Assembly: GCF_024734405.1 (NCBI RefSeq) | Contig: NZ_CP059556.1 | Coordinates: 3,782,001-3,846,000, forward strand | Direction of reading: 5' to 3' | DNA length: 64,000 nucleotides | Source of the DNA: Saccharopolyspora gregorii | Lineage (GTDB): Bacteria; Actinomycetota; Actinomycetes; Mycobacteriales; Pseudonocardiaceae | Shown: piece after piece, positions 25,589 to 34,236 of the stretch | Position numbering within the stretch: the first letter of the stretch is position 1 | How the letters are laid out: every line of letters starts with the position of its first letter | Notes under the pieces: generated by a model | Told to the model about the DNA's origin: nothing | The model's input: the letters and a program-made list of their open reading frames with translations, nothing else | The model's database searches: none | Program-made: the position numbers and the translations under genes

Positions 25589-26755
25589 TCAGTCCCGCGC
25601 CACCAGCCGCCACAGCGACACGGTCTCGGCGGCCCGCGCCTCGTGCAGCGGGTCGTCGGTGTCGGCGGACCGCGGGTGCCGGGGCGCCGCGTCGCTGCGG
25701 CCCGCGACGGCGAGGCCCGCGGCGTCGATCAGGTCCAGCAGCTCCTGCCGGGTGCGCAGCCCGAGCAGCTCGGCCAGGTCGGACAGCACCAGCCAGCCCT
25801 GCCCGCCCGGTTCCAGGTGCCCGGCGAGCCCGGTGAGGAATCCGCGCAGCATCCGGCTTCCCGGGTCGTAGACGGCGCGCTGCAGCGCCGCCGAGGGCTT
25901 CGCGGGCAGCCACGGCGGGTTGCACACCACCAGTCCCGCGCGGCCCTCCGGGTACAGGTCGGCCGAGGTCACCTCGACGCGGCCGGACAGCCCGAGCGCC
26001 TCGACGTTCTCCGCCGCGCAGGCCAGCGCGCGCTCGTCGAGCTCGGTGGCGACCACCCGGTCCACCCCGCGGCGGGCGAGCAGCGCGGCCAGCACGCCGG
26101 TGCCGGTGCCGAGGTCGAACGCGGTCCCCACCGGCGGCAGCGGTTCGGCGGCGATCAGCTCCAGGTAGTCGGAGCGCAGCGGGGCGAACACGCCGTAGTG
26201 CGGGTGGATCCGCGCGTCCAGCGCGGGGATCTCGATGCCGTTGCGGCGCCACTCGTGCGCGCCGATGATGCCGAGCAGTTCCCGCAGCGACAGCACGAAC
26301 GGCTCGTCCGCGGGGCAACCCGCGGCCAGGCAGGCGTCCCGGACCTCCGGCGCGCGGCGCAGCGGCACCTCGCACCCGGCGTCGACGGGGATCAGCAGCA
26401 TGCCCAGCAGCCGGGACCGCTGCGCCTGGCGCTGCCGGTACCGGTGGAAGGTCTGCGCGGGGGTGTCCATCTCGGCGAGCGGCTTGCGGTCCACCCGCCG
26501 GGTCATCGCGGTGAGCAGGTTGCGCGCGCCGTGGAAGTCGCCCCGCCACAGGAAAGCGGTGCCTTCCGCCGCCTGGCTGTGCGCGTCGTCCGCGCGGAGC
26601 CGGTCGTCGGCGACCACCACCCGCCGCGGTGGCGGCGCATCGTTCTCCGAGCGCCAGATCGCCGAACGCGGCTCCCCTCGCTCGGTCCACTCCAGCATCG
26701 GCAACGGGGTGTTCGGCAACGCGGTTCTCTTCTCGTCGAACGTACGGCCGTCCAT
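25589..26755 (-). CDS. Class I SAM-dependent methyltransferase of the MTS/HemK-like type
   Basis: The 388-residue protein has an unassigned N-terminal half (ERGEPRSAIWRSENDAPPPRRV, ARNLLTAMTRRVDRKPLAEM). A Rossmann methyltransferase follows: YGVFAPLRSDYLELI, SAM motif AFDLGTGTGVLAALLARRG, VVATELDERALACAAENVEALGL and motif IV VVCNPPWLPA. NPPW/NPPY motifs occur in methyltransferases that modify planar amide or exocyclic amino nitrogens (glutamine in release factors, adenine or guanine in nucleic acids). EPGGQGWLVLSDLAELLGL closes the fold. The substrate is unknown. ATG at 26755 is chosen; the ribosome binding site is weak. It is divergent from the NB-ARC gene at 26961. Confidence 0.82.
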   Translation of the reverse strand: MDGRTFDEKRTALPNTPLPMLEWTERGEPRSAIWRSENDAPPPRRVVVADDRLRADDAHSQAAEGTAFLWRGDFHGARNLLTAMTRRVDRKPLAEMDTPAQTFHRYRQRQAQRSRLLGMLLIPVDAGCEVPLRRAPEVRDACLAAGCPADEPFVLSLRELLGIIGAHEWRRNGIEIPALDARIHPHYGVFAPLRSDYLELIAAEPLPPVGTAFDLGTGTGVLAALLARRGVDRVVATELDERALACAAENVEALGLSGRVEVTSADLYPEGRAGLVVCNPPWLPAKPSAALQRAVYDPGSRMLRGFLTGLAGHLEPGGQGWLVLSDLAELLGLRTRQELLDLIDAAGLAVAGRSDAAPRHPRSADTDDPLHEARAAETVSLWRLVARD

Positions 26756-26960
26756 CGTATCGCCCGTGCTCAGCGCCGACGGCGGCAGCACCGCCAGGCC
26801 GCCACCCCATCCGGTGATCTTGGCCGGATCCCCCGCCGCGGCCGCACCGACCAGCCCAAGATCGACTTGGGGTGCGTGCCACCGGGCCGGACCACTCGCT
26901 TGGCGGGCATCGCGCCGACCGAGGCACTGCGTACGGTGCAGGAAGGGGGTGATTCGTGTC

Positions 26961-29123
26961 GTGTCCGGCACCGAAGACCCACCAGGGATCTTCCCGCTCG
27001 TGCAGCCGGGAACCGGGCCATCGGCCGCGAACGCGCTCTCCGGCACCGCGCACGGGCCGGTGGTGCAGGCCGGCTCGATCGGCCAGATCCACTTCCACCG
27101 CGGTCCGGAGCGCGGCGTGCCCCGGCAACTGGCTCCCGCCCCCGCGCACTTCACCAACCGGGACGCTGAACTGGACGAGCTGGACCGGCCGGTGGCGCAC
27201 CCGGATCGCTGCGGGCTCGTGGTGCTGTCCGGGTTCGGCGGTGTCGGCAAGACAGCACTGGCGCTGTCCTGGCTGCACCGCGCCCGAGACCGGTTCGCCG
27301 ACGGGCAGCTGTACGCGGACCTCTCCGGCGCGGACGCGGGCCGACCGGCCGACCCGGCCACGGTCCTCGGTGATTTCCTGCGCGCTCTCGGCGTCCCACC
27401 GGAAGAACTGCCCGCCGGGACCGGACCTCGGGCGGCGTGGTTCCGCTCCTCGGTGGCCGGCAGGTCGGTGGCGATCCTGCTCGACAACGCTTGGACCGCC
27501 GCGCAGGTCCGCGCGTTGCTGCCCGCCGCGCCGAGCTGCACCGTCGTGGTCACCACCCGTCGGATGCTGCGCTCCCTGCTCGCCGATGGGGCGCGGTTCA
27601 TCGACGTGGGCCCGCTCAACGCGGACGCGTCGCGGACGCTGCTGCTCAAAGCCGTCGGCAGGCAACGGATATCCGCGGAACCGGAGCCGGCGCGGGAACT
27701 CGTCCGGCTGTGCGGCGGCCTGCCGATCGCACTGTCGGTGACCGCCGCCCGGCTGGCTTCGCGACGACTGCTGCGGTTGGGCGAGACGGTGGCGGAACTG
27801 CAGCAGGAGCAGAGGCGGCTCGGCCTGCTCTCGCGCGGCGAGGAGGTATCGGTGCGTTCGGTCTTCGACGCGTCCTACCAAGAACTCCCCGGCCCGGCCC
27901 GGTCGACGTACCGGGCGATGGGCCTGCATCCCGGCCCGGAGTTCGACCGCGCGGTGCTGGCCGCCGCGACCGGGCTCGGCCGGGCCGCGCTGGACGAACC
28001 GCTGGAGGCATTGCAGGAGGCGCACCTGCTGCAAGAGGTGCGCGGCGGCCGGTACCGGTTCCACGACCTGATCCGGTTGCACGCCAAGGAGAAGGCGGAC
28101 GTGACCGACACCGCCGAACGGCGCGCCGAGGTGCTCCTGCGCATCGTCGAGCACTACGTCCGGCGCACCGGGCAGGCCGCCGCGCTCTGCACCCCGCACC
28201 TGCGCGGCGCGGCCTACGAATTCGCGTTCCCGGAAGCGGATTCCGCCGAGTTCGCCGACCGCGGGCAGGCGCTGGACTGGCTGGAGCAGGAACGCGCCAA
28301 CCTGGTCGGGGCGGTGCGCGCGGCCGCGGACGGCGGGCTTCTCGCGGCGGCCTGGCAGCTGGGTTACCTGCTCTGGCCGCTGTTCCGGTACCGCGGCCAC
28401 CACGCGGACTGGCGCGCGGTAGACGAGGCGTGCCTGGCCGCGGCCCGCGAGCTCGGCGAGCCCGAGCTGGAGGCGCGCACCGCGCGCAGGCTGGCGATGC
28501 TGCACCACCGGCACGCCGAATGGGCGGTGGCGGACCGGTTGCTGCACCGGTGCGCCGAACTGCACGCCCGCAGCGGGGACGCCTACGGCGCGGCCGACAC
28601 GGCCGACGCCCAGGCCGTGCTAGCGCTGGCCCGCGGCGACGCCCTCGCGGCCCGGGCCTCCGCGCAGCACGCCGAAACAGGTTTCGCCATCACCGGATTC
28701 CCCCGGAAGGCCGCGCTGGCGCGGTTGCTCTCCGGGCAGGCCGGCGTGCGGATCGGCGAGGTCGCCACCGGGCTCACCGAGGTGCGCGCCGCGACCGCAC
28801 TGCTGCGCGAGCACCGGGCGCAGGACCCGTTCAACGCCGCCCGCGCCCGGCTCGTGCTCGGCGAGTCGCTGGTCGCCGCCGGTGAGGTCGCCGAGGCCGC
28901 CGCCGAGATCGACGCGGGCGCCACCGAGATGGACGAGCTGGACTCCCCCGTCGGCCAGGCGCTCGCGCACAGCGCGCGCGCCGAGCTCGCCGCCGCGCGA
29001 GGGCATCCGGCCGACGAACGGCGACAGCTCGCCGCGGCGCTGCGCCTGTTCGAGCACCAGGGCGACGAGGCCGCCGCCGCACCGCTGCGCGACCGGCTCA
29101 CCGGTCCCAGCGGTCCAGCGTGA
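26961..29123 (+). CDS. NB-ARC STAND NTPase with TPR region
   Basis: GTG at 26961 is preferred because GGGGGTGATT, a strong Shine-Dalgarno match, ends about seven bases upstream; GTG at 26949 overlaps that site. The 720-residue protein begins with a Gly/Pro-rich segment containing AHGPVVQAGSIGQIHFH, then HFTNRDAELDELD, an intact P-loop (LSGFGGVGKTALALSWLH), Walker B VAILLDNAW and VVTTRRM. GLPIALSVTAARLASRRLLRL and FHDLIRLHAKEK complete an AfsR-like NB-ARC module. The C-terminal 300 residues are TPR-like helices. No DNA-binding or enzymatic effector domain is visible. The family senses ligands through repeats and oligomerises on ATP; its partner here is unknown. Its 3' end overlaps the convergent PfkB gene by 26 bp. 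Confidence 0.87.
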   Translation: MSGTEDPPGIFPLVQPGTGPSAANALSGTAHGPVVQAGSIGQIHFHRGPERGVPRQLAPAPAHFTNRDAELDELDRPVAHPDRCGLVVLSGFGGVGKTALALSWLHRARDRFADGQLYADLSGADAGRPADPATVLGDFLRALGVPPEELPAGTGPRAAWFRSSVAGRSVAILLDNAWTAAQVRALLPAAPSCTVVVTTRRMLRSLLADGARFIDVGPLNADASRTLLLKAVGRQRISAEPEPARELVRLCGGLPIALSVTAARLASRRLLRLGETVAELQQEQRRLGLLSRGEEVSVRSVFDASYQELPGPARSTYRAMGLHPGPEFDRAVLAAATGLGRAALDEPLEALQEAHLLQEVRGGRYRFHDLIRLHAKEKADVTDTAERRAEVLLRIVEHYVRRTGQAAALCTPHLRGAAYEFAFPEADSAEFADRGQALDWLEQERANLVGAVRAAADGGLLAAAWQLGYLLWPLFRYRGHHADWRAVDEACLAAARELGEPELEARTARRLAMLHHRHAEWAVADRLLHRCAELHARSGDAYGAADTADAQAVLALARGDALAARASAQHAETGFAITGFPRKAALARLLSGQAGVRIGEVATGLTEVRAATALLREHRAQDPFNAARARLVLGESLVAAGEVAEAAAEIDAGATEMDELDSPVGQALAHSARAELAAARGHPADERRQLAAALRLFEHQGDEAAAAPLRDRLTGPSGPA

Positions 29124-30033
29124 CCCGCACCGGGTGCCGCTGCCGCAGTCGCGCCAGCTCCGTCGCGGTCAGCGCCACCCCGGACGGGAACCGGTGCCCG
29201 ATGCGCCAGCCCGCGTAGAGCACCGCGTCCGGGAGTGCTTCGGCCGCGTTCCCGGTGCTCAACCAGCCGTGCAGGAACGCGGCGAACAGCGAGTCCCCGG
29301 CGCTGGAGGTGTTGCACACTCCCAGCGGGGCCACCGCCTCCGCGCGCACCAGCCTGCCGTCGCGCAGCCCCAGCACGCAGCCCAGCGGCCCGCGCCCCAC
29401 CGCCGCGACCAGGCAGCCCGGGTAGCGGTCGAAGATCCGCGCGAGCCAGCGCTCCGCACTGCACGGCAACCGCTCGTGTGAGCAGAACACGATGTCGGCG
29501 ACCTCCAGCCACGGCCCGTAGTAGTCGTCCTCCACGTCGGCGATCACGTTGACGTCCACCGCGATCGGCACCCCGTGCAGCACCGCCGCGGCCAGCAGCG
29601 GGCGGGTGAACGGCGTGCTCGTCAGCACGGCCAGGTCGGCACCGCGCACCATCTCGGTGAACACCTCCTCCGGGTACTGCACGGCGGCGATCCTCGTCGA
29701 GTGCGACAGCACCGCCCGCCGCCCGTCCGGGGCGACCAGCACCGCGGCTTCGGCGGACACCCCGAGGTCCACCACGCCGCGCCCGTCCAGCCCGTGCTCG
29801 CGGAGGCTCCCGCGGATCAGGGAGCCGATCGCGTCCCGGCCCGCCACCGTGCACAGCTCCACCTCGTCGCCCAGCGCCCGCAGGATCGTCGAGATGTGCC
29901 CGGCGGCCCCGCCGAGCCCGCTCGCGAGCCAGCGCGGATCCCACCCGCTCGCGGCGGTGTCCACGGCCGGCTCTCCGACCCCGATGTTGATGCCCCAGCT
30001 CGCCACTCCGGCGACCACGATCCGGTTCCCCAT
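29098..30033 (-). CDS. PfkB-family sugar/nucleoside kinase
   Basis: ATG at 30033 has GGGAGGGAG about nine bases upstream. The 311-residue protein follows the ribokinase fold: RIVVAGVASWGINIGVGEP, ASGLGGAAGHISTILRALGDEVELCTVAGRDAIGSLIRGSLREHGLDG with the GG switch near residue 42, and the anion-hole motif as CNTSSAGDSLFAAFLHGWL. That motif has Ser in place of the first Gly of the usual GAGD, but keeps the catalytic Asp. Substrates of PfkB proteins include ribose, fructose phosphates, adenosine and others; none can be chosen here. The gene faces the NB-ARC gene tail to tail with a 26-bp overlap and is divergent from the SARP gene. Confidence 0.85.
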   Translation of the reverse strand: MGNRIVVAGVASWGINIGVGEPAVDTAASGWDPRWLASGLGGAAGHISTILRALGDEVELCTVAGRDAIGSLIRGSLREHGLDGRGVVDLGVSAEAAVLVAPDGRRAVLSHSTRIAAVQYPEEVFTEMVRGADLAVLTSTPFTRPLLAAAVLHGVPIAVDVNVIADVEDDYYGPWLEVADIVFCSHERLPCSAERWLARIFDRYPGCLVAAVGRGPLGCVLGLRDGRLVRAEAVAPLGVCNTSSAGDSLFAAFLHGWLSTGNAAEALPDAVLYAGWRIGHRFPSGVALTATELARLRQRHPVRVTLDRWDR

Positions 30034-30244
30034 CGGATGCTCCCTCCCGTCGCTGCGGGCGACCGCACCACCCGCTGCACCCCACGGTGCGGGACCGGGG
30101 TGGAACGTCCGCTGGAGCAGCGGGAGGTACGTCCGCTGGACGGCGAACCGGACCGCCGTATGGATGCTTGCGCCGAATGAACGCTTCCCCGCGGCGGATC
30201 GGGTGCTTCACTGAACGCTGCGCGGTACTCGAAGGGGGAACTGA

Positions 30245-33115
30245 ATGGAGTTCCGATTATTGGGCCCGGTCGAGGTGCGTGCCGATTCCGGTGAGCTGGT
30301 CGAGCTGCGGCCCGGCCTGCTGGGAATCCTCGTCGTGCTGCTGGTCAACCCCGGCAAGGCGGTGTCGCAGCGCAGCGTCGTCGACAAGGTGTGGGGCGAG
30401 CACCCTCCGTCGATGGAGTCGCTGTACCGCTACATCTCGACGCTGCGCGCGGAAGTCCGCGGCGACGGGGTGCACTGGCCGCGCGCCAAGCCGGGGTTCT
30501 GGCGGCTCGACGTGGCTCCCGAACTGGTGGACTACCACCGGTTCCGGCACCACCTGGACCGGGCGCGGCAGTCGAGCGGCACCGAGGTGGAGGAGCACTG
30601 CCGCCGCGCGCTGGGCGAGTGCGGGTCCGAACTGCTGGCCGGGGTGGACGGCCCGGGACTGCACCGGCTCCGCACCCAGCTGGAACGGGACCGCATCGCG
30701 GGTGTCCGGCTTCTGGCCGGCGCCCTGCTCGACTCAGGCCAGGTGTCGGCCGCGCTCAACGAGCTGGACTGGGTGCCGTCGGACCACGAGCTCGACGAGG
30801 AGATCGTGGCCCTGCGGATGCGGGCGCTCGCCGCCGCGGGTCAGCTGCGCAGGCTGCGGGACTACGTGGTGGAAGTGTCCGCCACCTACCGGGAAGAAGG
30901 CACTGACCTGCCCGCCCGGCTCCGCGCACTGCACACCTCGCTGCTGCAGCAGGACGATCCGATCGTACGGCCGCGCACGGCGGGCGCGGAACGCGAGGCG
31001 CAGTGGACGCTCGCCGGTGGGGTGACCAAACGGGGACTGCCGAGCGGTGGGCTCTCCCGGACCACCGGGTCCGCGGGGAAGTTCGTGCGCCAGCCACGCC
31101 AGGGCGGTGCGGCAGCCGGGGGTTCGCGTCCGGCGATGCGACCACGGCAGCTGCCCGCCGTGCCGCCCCACCCGGTCGGACGGGACCGCGCGCTCGCCGG
31201 TCTGCTGTCCGCGGTGGAGGACGCGCCGGGAGTTCCACCGTGGCTGCTCATCGTGGAAGGCCTGCCGGGAGCGGGGAAGCACACGTTCGCGCTGCAGCTG
31301 GCGCACCGGCTCGCCGATCGCTATCCGGACGGGCAGCTCTACGCGAACCTCCAGGGCCTGGATCGGCACGCGACCGCCGGAGTGCTGCGCGACTTCCTCG
31401 CCGCCCTCGACTCCGACGTCCCCGAACGCTCCACAGTGGATTACCTGGCGGCAGGTCTGCGCAGCGCGCTCGCCGGCCGCCGGGTCCTGGTGCTGTTGAG
31501 CAACGCGCGCAGCGCCGAGCAGGTGCAGCCGCTGCTGCCCGGTCATCCCGGATGCCTCGTCGTGGTCACCAGCAGCCGCAGGCTGGAGGGCCTCGCGCTG
31601 CACCACGACGCCCGCCGGATCGAACTGCCACCGCTGCCCCGGGCCGATTCGATCGCACTGCTGCACGCTGCGCTGGGCCGCCCGGGGAGCCCCGGGCCCG
31701 CGTCGGAGGCGGAACTGGACGAACTCGCCGCCCTGTGCGGAGATCTGCCGCTGGCGCTGCGCATCGCGGGCATCATCGCGAGCAGGCACCCCGCCGCGTC
31801 GCTGTCCGAGACCATCGCCGACATCCGGCACCACCGCATCGACGCGCTCGAAGTCGACGGGCACCTCGCACTGCGCGCCACCTTCGCCACCGCGCACGAC
31901 GACCTCGGCCCGCAGGCCCAGCGGTTGTTCCTCCTGCTGTCGTTGCACCCGGGGCCGGTGATCGAGATGTCCGGGGCCGCCGCCCTCAGCGGCCTGCCGC
32001 GCGCCGAGGCCGGGAAACTGCTGGACCGGCTGGCGCACTTGCGGCTGCTGGACCAGCCGGACAAGCACGGCTACCGGCTCTCGGACCTGTCGCTGGACTA
32101 CGCGCGGACTTGCGCGGACGAGGAACTGCTCGACACCGATCGCTACGCGGCCCGGCGCAGGTTGCTCGACCACTTCCTGCACTCCGCTGCGGGCGCCGCG
32201 GCGCTGATCACCGAGCAGGCCCGCGCGATCGTGCCGGGACCACCGGACAACGACGTCGAACCGGACCGCCCCGGCGGCCGTGACGAGGCGCTGCGCTGGT
32301 TCGAGCGCAACCGCGAGAACCTGCTCGGTGCGGTCGACATCGCGGAGCGGCACGGATTTCCCGAGCACGCTTGGCGCCTCGCCTGGGCGAGCACCGACTT
32401 CCTGAACCTGCGCAGCCTGCACGCGGACTGGATTCGCAGCCACGTGATCGCGCTGCAGGCGGCGCGGCGCACCGAGGCACCGGACGCCGTGGAGATCACC
32501 GAGCTGAACCTCGCCAACGGGTACCTGCGGGCGCAGCGCTACGCCGAGGCGCTGGCCCTGCTGTCCGACGCGGGCGAGCGATCCGGCGACCCGTCGCGGG
32601 AGGCCTTCCGGCAGAACAGCATCGGGTGGGCCTACACCTGCCTCGGGCTCCCCGCGCGAGCGATCCCGCACCACCGGCGGGCGCTGGAGCACTTCCAAGC
32701 CCCCGGGCAGCGGTACGGTCGAGCGCACTCGCTGGTCTACCTGTGCTGGGCGTGCAACGGCATCGGCGAACAGCAGCGGGCCCTGGAGCACGGCCTGCCC
32801 GGCCTGGACCTGTTCGGGGAGCTCGGCGACGACATGGGCCTCGCCGCCGCCCACCACGCGATCGGCGGTGCGCACGCCGCGATGCGGCGGACCGGCCCGG
32901 CGGTGGAGCACCTCGTGCAGGCCCAGCACTACTGGGAACGCTGCGGCGACCTGCACCACGTGGCGTGGGTGCTCGCGGACCTGGTGGTCCTGCACCGCGC
33001 GACGGGCGAACCCGAGCGGGCGCGCCGCCGCTGGGACCAGGCGACCGCCCGTCTCGACTTCCTCGGCGAGCACCCCGACACCCCGCGGCTGCGGGCCCTG
33101 CTCGGGCCGCGCTGA
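30245..33115 (+). CDS. SARP/AfsR-type regulator with degenerate NB-ARC and TPR domain
   Basis: The 956-residue protein starts with an OmpR-like winged helix (MEFRLLGPVEVRADSGELVELRP, LVNPGKAVSQRSVVDKVWGEHPPSMESLYRYISTLRAEV; about 1-95). A bacterial transcriptional activator domain follows (DYHRFRHHLDRAR onward, about 98-245), then a disordered basic linker, an NB-ARC module (about 310-570) and TPR-like repeats to the end. This is the AfsR/SARP layout that activates antibiotic or developmental genes. The NTPase motifs are unusual: the P-loop reads GLPGAGKHT with His346 where Ser/Thr normally binds magnesium, and the Walker B position reads VLVLLSNARS with Ser419 replacing Asp. ATP binding may persist but hydrolysis probably not. 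It may control nearby genes, possibly the PKS. Confidence 0.88.
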   Translation: MEFRLLGPVEVRADSGELVELRPGLLGILVVLLVNPGKAVSQRSVVDKVWGEHPPSMESLYRYISTLRAEVRGDGVHWPRAKPGFWRLDVAPELVDYHRFRHHLDRARQSSGTEVEEHCRRALGECGSELLAGVDGPGLHRLRTQLERDRIAGVRLLAGALLDSGQVSAALNELDWVPSDHELDEEIVALRMRALAAAGQLRRLRDYVVEVSATYREEGTDLPARLRALHTSLLQQDDPIVRPRTAGAEREAQWTLAGGVTKRGLPSGGLSRTTGSAGKFVRQPRQGGAAAGGSRPAMRPRQLPAVPPHPVGRDRALAGLLSAVEDAPGVPPWLLIVEGLPGAGKHTFALQLAHRLADRYPDGQLYANLQGLDRHATAGVLRDFLAALDSDVPERSTVDYLAAGLRSALAGRRVLVLLSNARSAEQVQPLLPGHPGCLVVVTSSRRLEGLALHHDARRIELPPLPRADSIALLHAALGRPGSPGPASEAELDELAALCGDLPLALRIAGIIASRHPAASLSETIADIRHHRIDALEVDGHLALRATFATAHDDLGPQAQRLFLLLSLHPGPVIEMSGAAALSGLPRAEAGKLLDRLAHLRLLDQPDKHGYRLSDLSLDYARTCADEELLDTDRYAARRRLLDHFLHSAAGAAALITEQARAIVPGPPDNDVEPDRPGGRDEALRWFERNRENLLGAVDIAERHGFPEHAWRLAWASTDFLNLRSLHADWIRSHVIALQAARRTEAPDAVEITELNLANGYLRAQRYAEALALLSDAGERSGDPSREAFRQNSIGWAYTCLGLPARAIPHHRRALEHFQAPGQRYGRAHSLVYLCWACNGIGEQQRALEHGLPGLDLFGELGDDMGLAAAHHAIGGAHAAMRRTGPAVEHLVQAQHYWERCGDLHHVAWVLADLVVLHRATGEPERARRRWDQATARLDFLGEHPDTPRLRALLGPR

Positions 33116-33123
33116 CCACCGGA

Positions 33124-33993
33124 TCACTCCGCCATGAACTCCTGGATCTCGGCGAGGACGCGGTCGGGGCGTTCGTCGACGATGAAGTGGCCCGCGCCGG
33201 GCACCCAGCGCACGTCCATCCGCTCGGCGTGGCGTTCGTAGCCCGCCAGCAGCCGGGGCGAGATCGCCGGATCGCCGGTGCCGAACAGCAGCCGGGTCCG
33301 GGTGGTCAGCGTCGAGTCCCGGTAGCGCCCGCGGGCCACGGCGGGCAGCTCGCGCAGCAGGAACGTGCGGTACAGCTGCACCGAGGCCCGCGCCCGCGCC
33401 GGATCCCGCCAGCGGTCGGCGAACGCGTCCCGCTCGGCACGCCCGAGCGCGCCGCGTTCGACGGTGCCGAGGATGCCGCGGGAGATGAACGGGGTGCGGC
33501 GCACCAGCAGCGACCCCAGCGGCGATCCCACCACCACCTGGTACCAGAACCGCCACAGGCTCAGCCGCGCCGCGGGCGACCGGGACGGCCACGGGTGCGC
33601 GATGTTCAGCGCGAGGAACCGGTCGAACCGCTCCGGCGCGCGCAGGCAGGCGAGGAAACCGGTCCAGCCGCCCCAGTCGTGGCCGACCAGCCGCACCCGG
33701 TCGAGCTCCAGCGCGTCGAGCAGGCCGATCAGATCGGCCGCCAGGTTCTCCTTGTCGTAGCCGCCGGTGGGAGCATCGGTCCAGCCGTGGCCGCGCAGGT
33801 CCGGCGCGATCACCCGGTACGAACGCGCGAGCTCCGGGATCTGGTGGCGCCACAGGTACCAGTGCTGCGGCCAGCCGTGCAGCAGCACCAGCGGCGGGCC
33901 CGAGCCGGCTTCGGCGACGTGCACTCGGAGCCCACCGACCTGGACGTACCGGTGCTCGACCCCGGGCACCTCCGGCGAAACCGCTGCCACCAC
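33124..33993 (-). CDS. Epoxide-hydrolase-like alpha/beta hydrolase
   Basis: GTG at 33993 has GGAGG seven bases upstream and gives 289 residues. Motifs follow the soluble epoxide hydrolase/haloalkane dehalogenase group: oxyanion motif LVLLHGWPQHWYLWRHQIPELA, APDLRGHGWTDAPTGGYDKENLAADL, nucleophile Asp in VRLVGHDWGGWTGFLACLR, and a cap region from about 150 to 210. LLFGTGDPAISPRLLAGYERHAERMD and the catalytic His in VPGAGHFIVDERPD follow. The HGWP and GHDWGG pair supports hydrolysis of an epoxide or halide through an alkyl-enzyme ester rather than Ser-type ester cleavage. No signal peptide. It ends eight bases from the convergent SARP gene. Confidence 0.85.
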   Translation of the reverse strand: MVAAVSPEVPGVEHRYVQVGGLRVHVAEAGSGPPLVLLHGWPQHWYLWRHQIPELARSYRVIAPDLRGHGWTDAPTGGYDKENLAADLIGLLDALELDRVRLVGHDWGGWTGFLACLRAPERFDRFLALNIAHPWPSRSPAARLSLWRFWYQVVVGSPLGSLLVRRTPFISRGILGTVERGALGRAERDAFADRWRDPARARASVQLYRTFLLRELPAVARGRYRDSTLTTRTRLLFGTGDPAISPRLLAGYERHAERMDVRWVPGAGHFIVDERPDRVLAEIQEFMAE

Positions 33994-34236
33994 TCGCCCA
34001 CCTCCTCGCGAAGACCACTGGCACCCCACCACACCGCGGCGCCGGAACCAACCTCCCGGCCGCACCACCGCCCCGCTGGACCGATCGGCCCAACCAGCGG
34101 GACCGAACGGAACAGCGCAGGTCGGACCGGATGCGCGGCCTTCCGGCAGCCGGGCGTGATCCGGCGAACGCGGCACATCGGCGGGTCGCCCACCTCCTAG
34201 ACTCTCCCCCGGCACACCAGGGGAGGAGTCGCACGG

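Noticed and set aside
25467-28565. A 1032-codon minus-strand open frame
   Set aside because: It runs antisense to the NB-ARC gene and out of frame with the methyltransferase; no domain is recognisable and the composition is that of a shadow frame.
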